Assembly: GCA_902544985.1 (NCBI GenBank)
Contig: CACCFV010000006.1
Location: 1-48,697, forward strand
Length of the DNA: 48,697 nucleotides
Direction of reading: 5' to 3'
From: an uncultured Pelagibacteraceae bacterium
Lineage (GTDB): Bacteria; Pseudomonadota; Alphaproteobacteria; Pelagibacterales; Pelagibacteraceae
The notes below the pieces were generated by a model. It made no database searches and was not told the origin of the DNA. It worked only from the letters and a program-made list of their open reading frames with translations. Position 1 is the stretch's first letter, and the number at the start of each line of letters is the position of its first letter. Position numbers and translations under genes: made by a program. This document shows, piece by piece, positions 9,256 to 17,346 of this stretch.

Positions 9256-10269
9256 ATGGTTATTTATTTTCAATTTTTTGCTTATTTTTTGTTTTTAGTT
9301 TTAATCAACTTTTTTTTAATAAAAAAAAATTTTTTAATTGATTTACCTAATGTAGATAAACATAAAAAAAAAATTTTTTTTTCTCATAAAGTTCCAAAAT
9401 CCTTAGGATTAATAATTTTTTTATTTGTTAGTTTTAATCTCAACTTTAATATCTACGAAATTTACTTAATTTTTTTTATTTTCCTTTTAGGTATTTTATC
9501 AGACATTAAAAAATTAAACTCTCCGAAATTAAGATTTTTTTTTCAATCAATTATTGTTTTTATCTTTTTAATTTACTCTGGGGATTTTATTCAAACCACC
9601 AAGATTCCTTTTATAGACCACTTGTTAAATTTTAAATTTTTTAGCATCCTATTAACTCTCATTTGTATTTTAATAGTTATTAATGGCTCTAATTTCATTG
9701 ATGGCTTGAATACTCTTTGTGTTGGATATTACTTATCTTTGGCTGTAATTCTTTTATTTTTTAAATTAGATAATATATATATTTTTGAGAATATTTATTT
9801 ATTCACATCTATTTTATTTTTAATTTATCTATTTAATTTTTTTGGAAAATCTTTTTTAGGTGACTCTGGCTCATATTTACTAGGGTTTTTATTTTCTATT
9901 TTGTTAATTGATTTACACGTTTCAAAAATAAATATTTCACCATGGTTTATCGCAGTTTTATTATGGTATCCAGCTTTTGAAATTTTATTTTCTATAATCA
10001 GAAGATCTATAAAATCTAAAAATCCTTTTTTGCCTGATAATCGACATTTTCACCAGCTTTTATATCTTTATTTTAAAAAAAGATATAACTTTAAGACTCC
10101 TTTTATCAACCCGCTAATTGCTAATGTTATAAATTTGTATAATTTTTTTATATTTTGGCTAGCTTATAAATATTATAATTTCTCAATAGTAATGATAATT
10201 ATATTCCTTTTTAATTGTTTAACTTATTTAATTCTTTATTTAATATTGAATAAGAATATATCTAAATAA
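9256..10269 (+). CDS. WecA/MraY-family polyprenyl-phosphate sugar-1-phosphate transferase
   Basis: A 337-residue polytopic membrane protein with roughly ten hydrophobic helices. Family landmarks are GILSDIKKLNSP at about 79-90 (the usual DD is reduced to SD), NGSNFIDGLNTL at 143-154, FLGDSGSYLLGF at 200-211 and PDNRHFHQLL near 264. These are the catalytic and Mg-UDP-sugar binding loops of WecA/TagO/WbpL enzymes. The predicted reaction moves a HexNAc-1-phosphate from a UDP-sugar to undecaprenyl phosphate, starting a surface polysaccharide repeat. A typical location at the end of a glycosyltransferase run supports this. Which amino sugar it uses is unknown. Confidence 0.88.
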   Translation: MVIYFQFFAYFLFLVLINFFLIKKNFLIDLPNVDKHKKKIFFSHKVPKSLGLIIFLFVSFNLNFNIYEIYLIFFIFLLGILSDIKKLNSPKLRFFFQSIIVFIFLIYSGDFIQTTKIPFIDHLLNFKFFSILLTLICILIVINGSNFIDGLNTLCVGYYLSLAVILLFFKLDNIYIFENIYLFTSILFLIYLFNFFGKSFLGDSGSYLLGFLFSILLIDLHVSKINISPWFIAVLLWYPAFEILFSIIRRSIKSKNPFLPDNRHFHQLLYLYFKKRYNFKTPFINPLIANVINLYNFFIFWLAYKYYNFSIVMIIIFLFNCLTYLILYLILNKNISK

Positions 10270-10309
10270 TTGACAAGAAAATATATGTATATTAAGTGAG
10301 CAAGAAAAA

Positions 10310-10456
10310 ATGAACTTTTTAAATTTTATTAAATATCTTATCAAGGCAAAAAAAATTTACTTATTACCTTTTTTTCTGGCATTAATGATTTTTGGTTTTT
10401 TTGTGATCGCATCTCAATCACCAACCATAGCGCCATTTTTGTATGCGATATTTTAA
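10310..10456 (+). CDS. DUF5989-like 48-residue membrane microprotein
   Basis: An ATG at 10310 opens a 48-codon frame ending TAA 10454-10456. It reads MNFLNFIKYL, then a basic segment (IKAKKIYLL), one membrane helix (PFFLALMIFGFFVIA), and SQSPTIAPFLYAIF. The pattern of short amphipathic start, basic KxxxLLP, one helix, and a polar S-x-x-x-APF(I/L)Y end matches my memory of DUF5989 proteins. Those are usually encoded beside SxtJ-like proteins and carbamoyltransferases, as here. Its stop overlaps the next start by 14 bp, so translation is probably coupled. No function is established; I infer a membrane partner of the carbamoyltransferase. Confidence 0.75.
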   Translation: MNFLNFIKYLIKAKKIYLLPFFLALMIFGFFVIASQSPTIAPFLYAIF

Positions 10457-10682
10457 AAGATTGTTAAAAAAAATCTTTAAATACATTCAACCAGTAGGTA
10501 GATTCATTGGGAGATTTTTATCACCTCTGTCTTTATTATTGGTATATTTTTTCATAGTAATACCTACTGGTATTTTTTTAAAACTCTTAAATAAAGATGC
10601 TTTAAATATTAAGATAAGTAAAAAAAAAAATACATATTGGATAAGTAGAAAAGAAGAACCAAATTTTGAAGAACAATTTTGA
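10443..10682 (+). CDS. SxtJ-like 79-residue membrane microprotein
   Basis: A 79-residue protein (MRYFKRLLKKIFKYIQPVGR...) with a basic amphipathic start and one helix LSLLLVYFFIVIPTGIFLKLL at about 32-52. Next comes DALNIKISKKKNTYWISRKE, which is the conserved C-terminal signature of small proteins that precede carbamoyltransferases (the SxtJ group of saxitoxin clusters). It is shorter than the SxtJ forms I remember and may correspond to their C-terminal part. It overlaps the DUF5989-like gene by 14 bp and the carbamoyltransferase TTG start by 4 bp. The tight coupling suggests the three products form a membrane-associated complex; that is inference. Confidence 0.7.
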   Translation: MRYFKRLLKKIFKYIQPVGRFIGRFLSPLSLLLVYFFIVIPTGIFLKLLNKDALNIKISKKKNTYWISRKEEPNFEEQF

Positions 10683-12484
10683 AAAAAGACATAAATATAA
10701 TAGGTATATCTTGTTATTATCATGACAGCGCAGCTGCTTTGATCCAAAATGGTACTGTTTTAAGTGCTATTCAAGAGGAAAGATTAAGTAGAATCAAACA
10801 TGATAGCAGTTTTCCAATTAATTCAATTAAGGAAATATTAAGAATCAATAAATTAAATCTTTCAGATATAGATCATATAGTTTTTTATGAAAAACCTTTT
10901 ATAAAATTTGAGAGATTAATGGACACTTATGTTTCATTCGCGCCTCGAGGCATTAGGTCGTATCTTAAATCAATGCCTCTCTGGATAAGTGAGAAATTAT
11001 TCCAAAAAAAAAATATGATTAATCAGCTAAATTCAATTGAAAAAATAAAGAATATAGAAAAAAAGATTAAATTCTCTGAACATCATTTTAGTCATGCTGC
11101 AAGTGCATTTTATCCATCTCCATTTAAAGAAGCTTTAATATTAACTATTGATGGTGTAGGAGAAAAAGTTACCACTTCAGTAGCAATTGGAAGAGGATCA
11201 GATATAAAAATTACTAAAGAAATTCATTTCCCTCATTCACTTGGATTACTTTACTCCTCATTTACACATTTCTTGGGATTCAAAGTAAATGATGGCGAGT
11301 ACAAAGTTATGGGTTTAGCTCCTTATGGAAAGTCATTATACAAAGATTTGATTTATAAAAAGCTTATTGATTTAAAAGAGGATGGAAGCTTCAGACTTAG
11401 GATGAATTATTTTGAATTCGCAACAGATTTGAAAATGATTGGAAAAAAATTCGAAAACCTTTTTGGATCAAATATTAGAAAATCAAATGAGAAAATTAAT
11501 CAATTTCATATGGATATTGCAGCTTCAATTCAAGATGTTCTAGAGGAAATAATCTTAAAATTAATAATGAATTTGAAAAAAAATTATCCCAAACTAAATA
11601 ATCTTTGTTTAGCTGGCGGAGTGGCTTTAAATTGTGTTGCGAATGGAAAAATACATAAAAGTAAAATTTTTGAAAATGTCTGGATTCAACCAGCCTCAGG
11701 TGATGCAGGAGGATCAATTGGTGCCGGCCTTGCATATTGGTATAAAAATTATTCCAAAGATTATGAAGATGATAAGAAAAAAAATTATTTTGATCCTAGG
11801 CTGGGGACTGAATATTCAAATGAAAAAATTGAAAATGTTTTAAAAAAATTTAATGCTAAATACAGGTATTTAAAAGATAGTGAGTTAATAAGAGAAACTG
11901 CTCATCTTCTTTCTGAAAAAAAAGTAATAGGTTGGTTTCAAGATAAAATGGAATTTGGTCCTAGAGCTCTTGGTTCAAGATCAATTATCGCTGACCCTAG
12001 AGACCAATTTATGCAAAAAAAAATTAATATGAAAATAAAATATAGAGAAGGATTTAGACCTTTTGCGCCTATTGTCCTGGAGGATTACGTTAAAAAATTT
12101 TTTGATATTGAAACAATCAGCCCTTACATGCTTTTAGTAGGCCAAGTAAAAGGTTGTGAAGAACAAAAAGGTAATTTAGATAAATTTATTGGCTTTGAAA
12201 AGCTTAAAAATATTAAATCTTTGATACCTGCTGTTACTCATGTAAATTATTCCGCGAGAATACAAACTGTTTCACAAAGTCAAAATAAAAAAATTTATAG
12301 CTTGATACAAGAATTTCATAAAATTACAAAAATACCAATTTTAGTTAACACTTCTTTCAATATTAAAGATGAGCCAATAGTAGAAAGCCCTGAAAATGCA
12401 TTCAAATGCTTTATGGGTTCTGGTTTAGATTATATGGTGTGTGGAAATTTTTTGTTGAAAAAAAATGAACAGTATAATGATTGA
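10679..12484 (+). CDS. O-carbamoyltransferase (NodU/CmcH/SxtI family)
   Basis: A 601-residue protein with a TTG start inside the TTGA overlap with the preceding gene. The N-terminus IIGISCYYHDSAAALI and EERLSRIKHD, the catalytic-type histidine block HHFSHAASAFY (H135, H136, H139), TIDGVGE near 157-162, LAGGVALNCVANGK and GPRALGSRSI are all hallmarks of NodU/CmcH enzymes. The C-terminal domain contains GFRPFAPIVLED and NTSFNIKDEPIVESP. These enzymes move a carbamoyl group from carbamoyl phosphate, through carbamoyl-AMP, to a sugar or antibiotic hydroxyl. Here the acceptor is probably a surface glycan sugar. Family is certain; acceptor inferred. Confidence 0.93.
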   Translation: MKKDINIIGISCYYHDSAAALIQNGTVLSAIQEERLSRIKHDSSFPINSIKEILRINKLNLSDIDHIVFYEKPFIKFERLMDTYVSFAPRGIRSYLKSMPLWISEKLFQKKNMINQLNSIEKIKNIEKKIKFSEHHFSHAASAFYPSPFKEALILTIDGVGEKVTTSVAIGRGSDIKITKEIHFPHSLGLLYSSFTHFLGFKVNDGEYKVMGLAPYGKSLYKDLIYKKLIDLKEDGSFRLRMNYFEFATDLKMIGKKFENLFGSNIRKSNEKINQFHMDIAASIQDVLEEIILKLIMNLKKNYPKLNNLCLAGGVALNCVANGKIHKSKIFENVWIQPASGDAGGSIGAGLAYWYKNYSKDYEDDKKKNYFDPRLGTEYSNEKIENVLKKFNAKYRYLKDSELIRETAHLLSEKKVIGWFQDKMEFGPRALGSRSIIADPRDQFMQKKINMKIKYREGFRPFAPIVLEDYVKKFFDIETISPYMLLVGQVKGCEEQKGNLDKFIGFEKLKNIKSLIPAVTHVNYSARIQTVSQSQNKKIYSLIQEFHKITKIPILVNTSFNIKDEPIVESPENAFKCFMGSGLDYMVCGNFLLKKNEQYND

Positions 12485-13454
12485 TCGATTTAATAAACTT
12501 GCACAATTCTTAATTGGTCAAAACAAAAAAAAATTGATCTTTAACAACAATTTTTTCACAGATGATGAAAAGAAATTTTTCTTAATTAATAATTCTATTC
12601 CAGATTTTTTTATTGAGGATAGTGAAACAAAAAAAATTACAGATATTCAAGATAAATTCTATAATGAAATAAAATTTCCAAATTACGATGATCTAGACGA
12701 TTTTTCATCTTTGATTGATAAAGCAAATAAATCAATATTTGCAAAATTTCTTGATGAACAAATAAAATTTGGCTCAAAAATTCTAGAGGTTGGTTGCGGA
12801 ACAGGACAATTGTCTAATTTTTTATCTAGATACAATAGAAAATTATTTGGTATAGATCTTTCAGAGAGCTCTTTAGCTATGGCAGAAAATTTTAGAATAA
12901 AATCAGACATTGATAACGTTTATTTTATGAAAATGAATCTATTTAATCTTTTATTTAACGATAATTTTTTTGATTATATAATTTCGATAGGTTGTTTACA
13001 TCATACACAAGATCCAAAAAAGGCATTCTTTTCAATAGAAAAAAAACTAAAAGAAGGTGGATATATAGTTCTTGGTCTGTATCATAAATATGGAAGAATT
13101 TATACTAAAATACGTAAAATGATTTTTTCTGTTTTTGGTGAAAAAGTTTTTTTTTTAGATAAATATTTAAGAAACAAAAATATAAGTTATCAAAAAAGAT
13201 TAACTTGGTATAAGGATCAATATAAAAGCCCCCACGAAATTTCTTACACAATAAAAGAAGTTTTAGAATGGTTTGAGGAAAAAAATCTTAAAATAACTAA
13301 AATTTTACCAATCGAAAATTTAGATATAAATTCTAAGTTATTTGATGATTATTCAAAAAATTGTAATAATTTAGGAATGAAAGAAATAATGCTTGCATTA
13401 AATGTTAGTCACGCTAGCGAGGGTGGTCTATTTACAATAATTGCAAAAAAATGA
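12465..13454 (+). CDS. Class I SAM-dependent methyltransferase
   Basis: A 329-residue protein. After about 95 residues without a clear family match comes the methyltransferase core: ILEVGCGTGQLSNFLS (motif I, about 107-122), GIDLSESSLAMAENF (motif II, acidic residue at the end of strand 2), FDYIISIGCLHHTQDPKKAF (motif IV) and LKEGGYIVLGLYHKYG (motif VI). It overlaps the carbamoyltransferase by 20 bp and the SGNH gene by 4 bp, so it belongs to the same tailoring set. Its substrate is unknown; an O-methylation of the same glycan is plausible. An alternative start is the ATG at 12474. Confidence 0.83.
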   Translation: MNSIMIDRFNKLAQFLIGQNKKKLIFNNNFFTDDEKKFFLINNSIPDFFIEDSETKKITDIQDKFYNEIKFPNYDDLDDFSSLIDKANKSIFAKFLDEQIKFGSKILEVGCGTGQLSNFLSRYNRKLFGIDLSESSLAMAENFRIKSDIDNVYFMKMNLFNLLFNDNFFDYIISIGCLHHTQDPKKAFFSIEKKLKEGGYIVLGLYHKYGRIYTKIRKMIFSVFGEKVFFLDKYLRNKNISYQKRLTWYKDQYKSPHEISYTIKEVLEWFEEKNLKITKILPIENLDINSKLFDDYSKNCNNLGMKEIMLALNVSHASEGGLFTIIAKK

Positions 13455-14725
13455 TTAATTTTTTTACATTATTTTACACGCTTATTCTTTTAATATTAAA
13501 TCCGATTACTCTTAATTTAATTTTCCATAATAAAATGTATGGACAAATTTTCACTCCAGCATTAATTATTTTTGATTTAATAATTTTTTTACTAGCATAT
13601 CTTACTTTTAAAAATAAAAATAAATTAGACTCTATTATAGTTTTTTTTTCATTTATAATTTTAATTGTAATTTGTGAAGTTGCTGCTGGTAAATTTATGT
13701 ATGGAAAAAAAAATTCATTTGATGTTATTTTTAAGGAGCCAGTTTTTTTTGAAGATGAAAAACAAAATTTTAGGCAAAAGTATTATAAATGTGCGCTAAA
13801 AAAGGCAGATTATTATCATAAATTATATTTTTTTAGTGCTCCCAAAAATCTTGATTGTGGAGGTTGGTCAACAATTAAATCTAAAAATGGACCATGGGTT
13901 AGAAATACTATAAATTTAAGTGATCAATCTAATGAAAATAATATCTGGTTTTTTGGAGGCTCAACAATGTATAATGGAGCATTATCAGATAAAGATACAA
14001 TTCCATCTTTAGTCTCAAAAAAATTAAATTTAAGTGATAAAAAATTTTACGTAGAAAATTTTGGAATAGGTGGTCTTGATTTACATTATGAGGTAAATAA
14101 TTTTTTTAATCTTTTGAGATTTTCAAAAAATAAACCTGAAATAGTAGTTTTTTATGATGGTTATAATGATATTTTTAATAAAATTAGACATGGTGGAGAG
14201 TTTTTTATATTCAATTTTTCCCAAAGCTTAATGTATGATCAAAATAATTTTTATAAATCTATATATTTTTTCTCTGAATTTGTATCAGATTATAGTGTTA
14301 TTTATAAAAATACTTTAGGAAAAAAAATTAAAAAGTTTAACATTGAGAGATTGCGTCAAAATAAAAAAAAGTTCTCAATTCAAGAGATTAGTGAAGATTT
14401 TATAAATTCAATAAAATTTGCAAACGATTTAGCTAAAAATCACAAAATTGAAGTTTATTTCTTTTTACAACCCGCCCCGTTTTCTAGAAAAAATCCAGTT
14501 GGGATAGAAGCACTTCATCATAAAACTGAGGAGGCAAATTTTGCAAGAGAAATTTATGAAAATATCTCAACCAATATAGATTTAAAAAATTTTTACGATA
14601 TAAGTAATATTTTTGATAATTATTCAGAACAATTTTTTTATGATTATGCTCATTTAAGTAGAAAAGGTAACTTAGTTATTTCAGAAAAAATTTTTGAAAT
14701 TTTGAACAGAAATATTAATCAATAA
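13451..14725 (+). CDS. Membrane-anchored SGNH/GDSL-like hydrolase
   Basis: A 424-residue protein. Two to three hydrophobic helices span the first 80 residues. The catalytic domain then starts with WFFGGSTMYNG (block I serine S171), has ENFGIGGLDLHYE (Gly block) and VVFYDGYNDIF (Asn block), and ends with YDYAHLSRKGN (D398, H401). All four SGNH catalytic positions are therefore present. Such proteins add or remove acyl groups on polysaccharides, or de-esterify sugars, at the periplasmic side. SxtL, the GDSL protein of saxitoxin clusters, occupies a comparable neighbourhood beside a carbamoyltransferase. Substrate is unknown. Confidence 0.82.
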   Translation: MINFFTLFYTLILLILNPITLNLIFHNKMYGQIFTPALIIFDLIIFLLAYLTFKNKNKLDSIIVFFSFIILIVICEVAAGKFMYGKKNSFDVIFKEPVFFEDEKQNFRQKYYKCALKKADYYHKLYFFSAPKNLDCGGWSTIKSKNGPWVRNTINLSDQSNENNIWFFGGSTMYNGALSDKDTIPSLVSKKLNLSDKKFYVENFGIGGLDLHYEVNNFFNLLRFSKNKPEIVVFYDGYNDIFNKIRHGGEFFIFNFSQSLMYDQNNFYKSIYFFSEFVSDYSVIYKNTLGKKIKKFNIERLRQNKKKFSIQEISEDFINSIKFANDLAKNHKIEVYFFLQPAPFSRKNPVGIEALHHKTEEANFAREIYENISTNIDLKNFYDISNIFDNYSEQFFYDYAHLSRKGNLVISEKIFEILNRNINQ

Positions 14726-14785
14726 AATAAACATTTAACTTTTTTCTAGCTTGAGATTTAACTCTATTTACTATAGTTACAGCTG

Positions 14786-15427
14786 GTGAAACAAAAAAAT
14801 TTAAAATACTTACATATAGGTTGTGGTGATAATGTTTTGCCCAAACCATTTATCAATATTGATAATAGAAAAAAGAAAGGTGTTTTAAATTTAAAAGCTT
14901 ACCCATTAAGATTTAAAAAAAATACTTTTGACTTAGTTTATGCGTCTCATATTTTAGAGCACTTTAAAAAAAAACAAGTATTAAAAGTTTTGGTTGAATG
15001 GGTAAGAGTTCTAAAACCTGGAGGAGTTTTAAGGATTTCCGTCCCAAGCTTTGAGAATCTTTCTAAAATTTATAATATTGACAAAGATATAGATAATATT
15101 TCTGGACCGTTGATGGGAGGTCAAACTTATAAAGACAATTTTCATTATGAGATATTTAATAAAAAAAAGTTAATAAAGCTTTTGCTGAGTGCAGGTCTTG
15201 AGGCTATTCATCCATGGGATTTTAAGAGAACTATTCATTCCAAGTTTTGGGATTTTTCACAAGCTACCACAAAAGAAATACCCATTTCTCTTAATTTAGA
15301 GGGAAGAAAAAGAAGTTTAAATGATGATTTAAATTATGAATTTAAAGAGTTAAATAGAATCTTAAAAAGATTAAAAAAAGATCAAATGTATAAAAAAAAA
15401 TTAAAGTCTATTTTTAAATCAATTTAA
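14786..15427 (+). CDS. Small class I SAM-dependent methyltransferase
   Basis: A 213-residue protein with a GTG start at 14786. LHIGCGDNVLPKPFINIDN near residues 9-27 combines motif I and the acidic residue of strand 2. FDLVYASHILEHF (about 49-61) and EWVRVLKPGGVLRISVPS (about 71-88) are the later methyltransferase motifs. This type is common in O-antigen islands and is often annotated as predicted SAM-dependent methyltransferase. A 60-bp gap separates it from the SGNH gene, with no clear terminator. The epimerase gene starts 4 bp downstream. Confidence 0.8.
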   Translation: MKQKNLKYLHIGCGDNVLPKPFINIDNRKKKGVLNLKAYPLRFKKNTFDLVYASHILEHFKKKQVLKVLVEWVRVLKPGGVLRISVPSFENLSKIYNIDKDIDNISGPLMGGQTYKDNFHYEIFNKKKLIKLLLSAGLEAIHPWDFKRTIHSKFWDFSQATTKEIPISLNLEGRKRSLNDDLNYEFKELNRILKRLKKDQMYKKKLKSIFKSI

Positions 15428-15431
15428 TTAA

Positions 15432-16478
15432 ATGAAAAAAGTTTTAATTACAGGGAGCTCTGGATTAATAGGTTCTGAAGCAGTAAGTTTTTTTTTAAAA
15501 AAAAAATTTACTGTATTTGGTATAGACAATGATTTAAGGTCAAAATTATTTGGAAAAAGACATTCCACAAAAAAATTTGTAACCACTCAAAAAAAAAATA
15601 AGAATTTCAAGTTTTATTCAATTAATTTAGTAAATTATAAGACTCTAGAAGTGTTATTTAAAAAGTTTAAATTTGATTTAATAATTCATACTGCTGGACA
15701 ACCATCGCATGATTGGTCAGCCAAAGATCCCGTTTTTGATTTTAAGATTAATGCTTTAGCTACAGTCAATCTTTTACAATTAACAAAATTATATTGCCCT
15801 AAATGTGTATTTATTTTTACATCAACTAATAAAGTTTATGGAGAATTACCAAAAAAAAAATTGAAAATTAAGGAGCTACCCACAAGATTTGAAGCATATA
15901 ATAAATCAAATAAATTATTACTTATTGATGAAAAATTTCCTCTTGATGACACTGTTCATTCTCCCTTTGGAGTATCAAAGACATCTGCTGATTTAATGGT
16001 TCAAGAATTTGGCAAATATTTCAAACTTAAGTCAGCTACTTTTCGTTGTGGATGTATAACTGGACCAAATCATCAAGGAGCAGAATTACATGGTTTTTTG
16101 TCATACCTGGTAAAGTGTGTTGTCCAAAATAAAAAATATAAGATTTATGGTTATAAAGGTAAACAAGTAAGAGATAATATACATGCCTATGATCTTGTTA
16201 GGATGTTTTGGGAATTTTATAAGAATCCAGGATACGGAGAGATTTATAATGCTGGTGGAGGTAGAAGTAATTCAATTTCAATAATTGAGGCAATAAATTT
16301 AACTAGCAAATTAATCAATCAAGATTATAAAAATTTTAAAATTATGAAACACAATCGTAAAGGAGATCATATTTGGTACATAACAGATTTTTCAAAGTTT
16401 AAAAAAAAATATAATAATTGGAAAATTTCTAAGAATTTGAAAACTACAATCAAAGAAATTATCAAAGATATCACTTAA
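15432..16478 (+). CDS. NAD-dependent sugar epimerase, CDP-paratose/tyvelose 2-epimerase-like SDR
   Basis: A 348-residue extended SDR. It has ITGSSGLIGSEAV (NAD loop, residues 6-18), the characteristic HTAGQPSHDWSAKDP at 86-100 and TSTNKVYGELP at 130-140. HSPFGVSK at 176-183 is the active-site helix, and RGD-like GCITGPNHQGAELHG and GYKGKQVRDNIHAYD follow. These are the marks of the CDP-tyvelose 2-epimerase-like group. The usual YxxxK tyrosine is Phe179, with Lys183 retained. The true substrate is unclear because no CDP-sugar genes are present in the window. It follows the small methyltransferase in one operon. Confidence 0.83.
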   Translation: MKKVLITGSSGLIGSEAVSFFLKKKFTVFGIDNDLRSKLFGKRHSTKKFVTTQKKNKNFKFYSINLVNYKTLEVLFKKFKFDLIIHTAGQPSHDWSAKDPVFDFKINALATVNLLQLTKLYCPKCVFIFTSTNKVYGELPKKKLKIKELPTRFEAYNKSNKLLLIDEKFPLDDTVHSPFGVSKTSADLMVQEFGKYFKLKSATFRCGCITGPNHQGAELHGFLSYLVKCVVQNKKYKIYGYKGKQVRDNIHAYDLVRMFWEFYKNPGYGEIYNAGGGRSNSISIIEAINLTSKLINQDYKNFKIMKHNRKGDHIWYITDFSKFKKKYNNWKISKNLKTTIKEIIKDIT

Positions 16479-16481
16479 ATT

Positions 16482-17153
16482 TTATTTTTTATCAAAAAAT
16501 AACTTAAACATTTCAAGTAATATATAAATGCCATCTTTAAATGCATTTACTTTTTTCTTTCCACTTATTCTTGCTCTTTCAAAAGATTTACTAGTACCTA
16601 AATTAAGATCTGATCTTTTTGCTTTAATCGGCAGTTCAACACATAATCTAAAATCTTTTTTTTTAAGATTTAAATTCTTTATCTTTTCTGTCTTTGCCAT
16701 AACATAAGTGTACAAAATATCAGTTATATCTAAGTTAAAAAATACATTTCCTATTTTAGTAAAAATAAAATTACCAATATACGTGATGAATGTATCGTCC
16801 TCACTACCACAGTCTTTTTCATACCGGCTCGCAAATACAGCATCTAAATTTTCATCTTTTAGTTTTTTGTACATAATATTTAATTCAGAAGGATTAAATG
16901 AACCATCAGCATTAAATATACAAAAAAACTCTGTATTAACTAAATTAAGCCCTTCAAGTATCGCATCTCCATAACCTTTTTTTTTTTGAAAAACTAATTG
17001 ACAATCAAAATTTGAAATTGAGTTAATAGTCTCTAAATCATTTTTTTCTAAAATAACTAAAATTTTTAAATCATAATTTTTTAATTCATTGATTACTTTT
17101 GGAAGAGATTCCTTTTCTTTCTTTGCTGGGATAACTAAAGTTAAATTTTTCAT
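16482..17153 (-). CDS. Family 2 glycosyltransferase, DPM1-like
   Basis: A 223-residue short GT2 enzyme starting at the ATG at 17151-17153. It has LTLVIPAKKEKESLPKVI, then KKGYGDAILEGLNLVN (about 78-93), a typical DPM1-like acceptor-side block, and the metal site FNADGSFNPSE near 99-109. No membrane segment follows the catalytic domain apart from weakly hydrophobic patches. It lies on the opposite strand from its neighbours and is convergent with the epimerase, 3 bp apart. It is the second DPM1-like enzyme of the island, with low similarity by eye to the one at 648. Confidence 0.83.
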   Translation of the reverse strand: MKNLTLVIPAKKEKESLPKVINELKNYDLKILVILEKNDLETINSISNFDCQLVFQKKKGYGDAILEGLNLVNTEFFCIFNADGSFNPSELNIMYKKLKDENLDAVFASRYEKDCGSEDDTFITYIGNFIFTKIGNVFFNLDITDILYTYVMAKTEKIKNLNLKKKDFRLCVELPIKAKRSDLNLGTSKSFERARISGKKKVNAFKDGIYILLEMFKLFFDKK

Positions 17154-17346
17154 AATTTTTTTAAATTTAAAGGTTATTCATTAAATAAGCAAAATTCAAA
17201 TAAATAGAAAATTTGAGATATAAAATTAATAGATTTTTTTTTATGAAATGATAATACTATAGAAATTAAAAACCATTTATTTAAATTTCAGAAAAATATA
17301 TAAAATGATAAACTTACATCTAAATTGCTTAATTTAGATCCAAATA
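17154..17346. other. Divergent intergenic region, 193 bp
   Basis: This is the longest gap within the glycan island, lying between a minus-strand GT2 gene and a plus-strand membrane protein gene. It must hold promoters for both directions if they are separately transcribed. It is almost entirely A and T, which makes -10-like hexamers uninformative. I see no convincing paired -35/-10, hairpin, repeat or small gene in it. Confidence 0.5.

Noticed and set aside
10270..10298. TTGACA at 10270-10275 as a promoter for the carbamoylation cassette.
   Set aside because: It is a perfect -35, but no -10 hexamer lies at 16-18 bases. The best match, TATATT, is only 12 bases away. It also straddles the end of the WecA-like gene.
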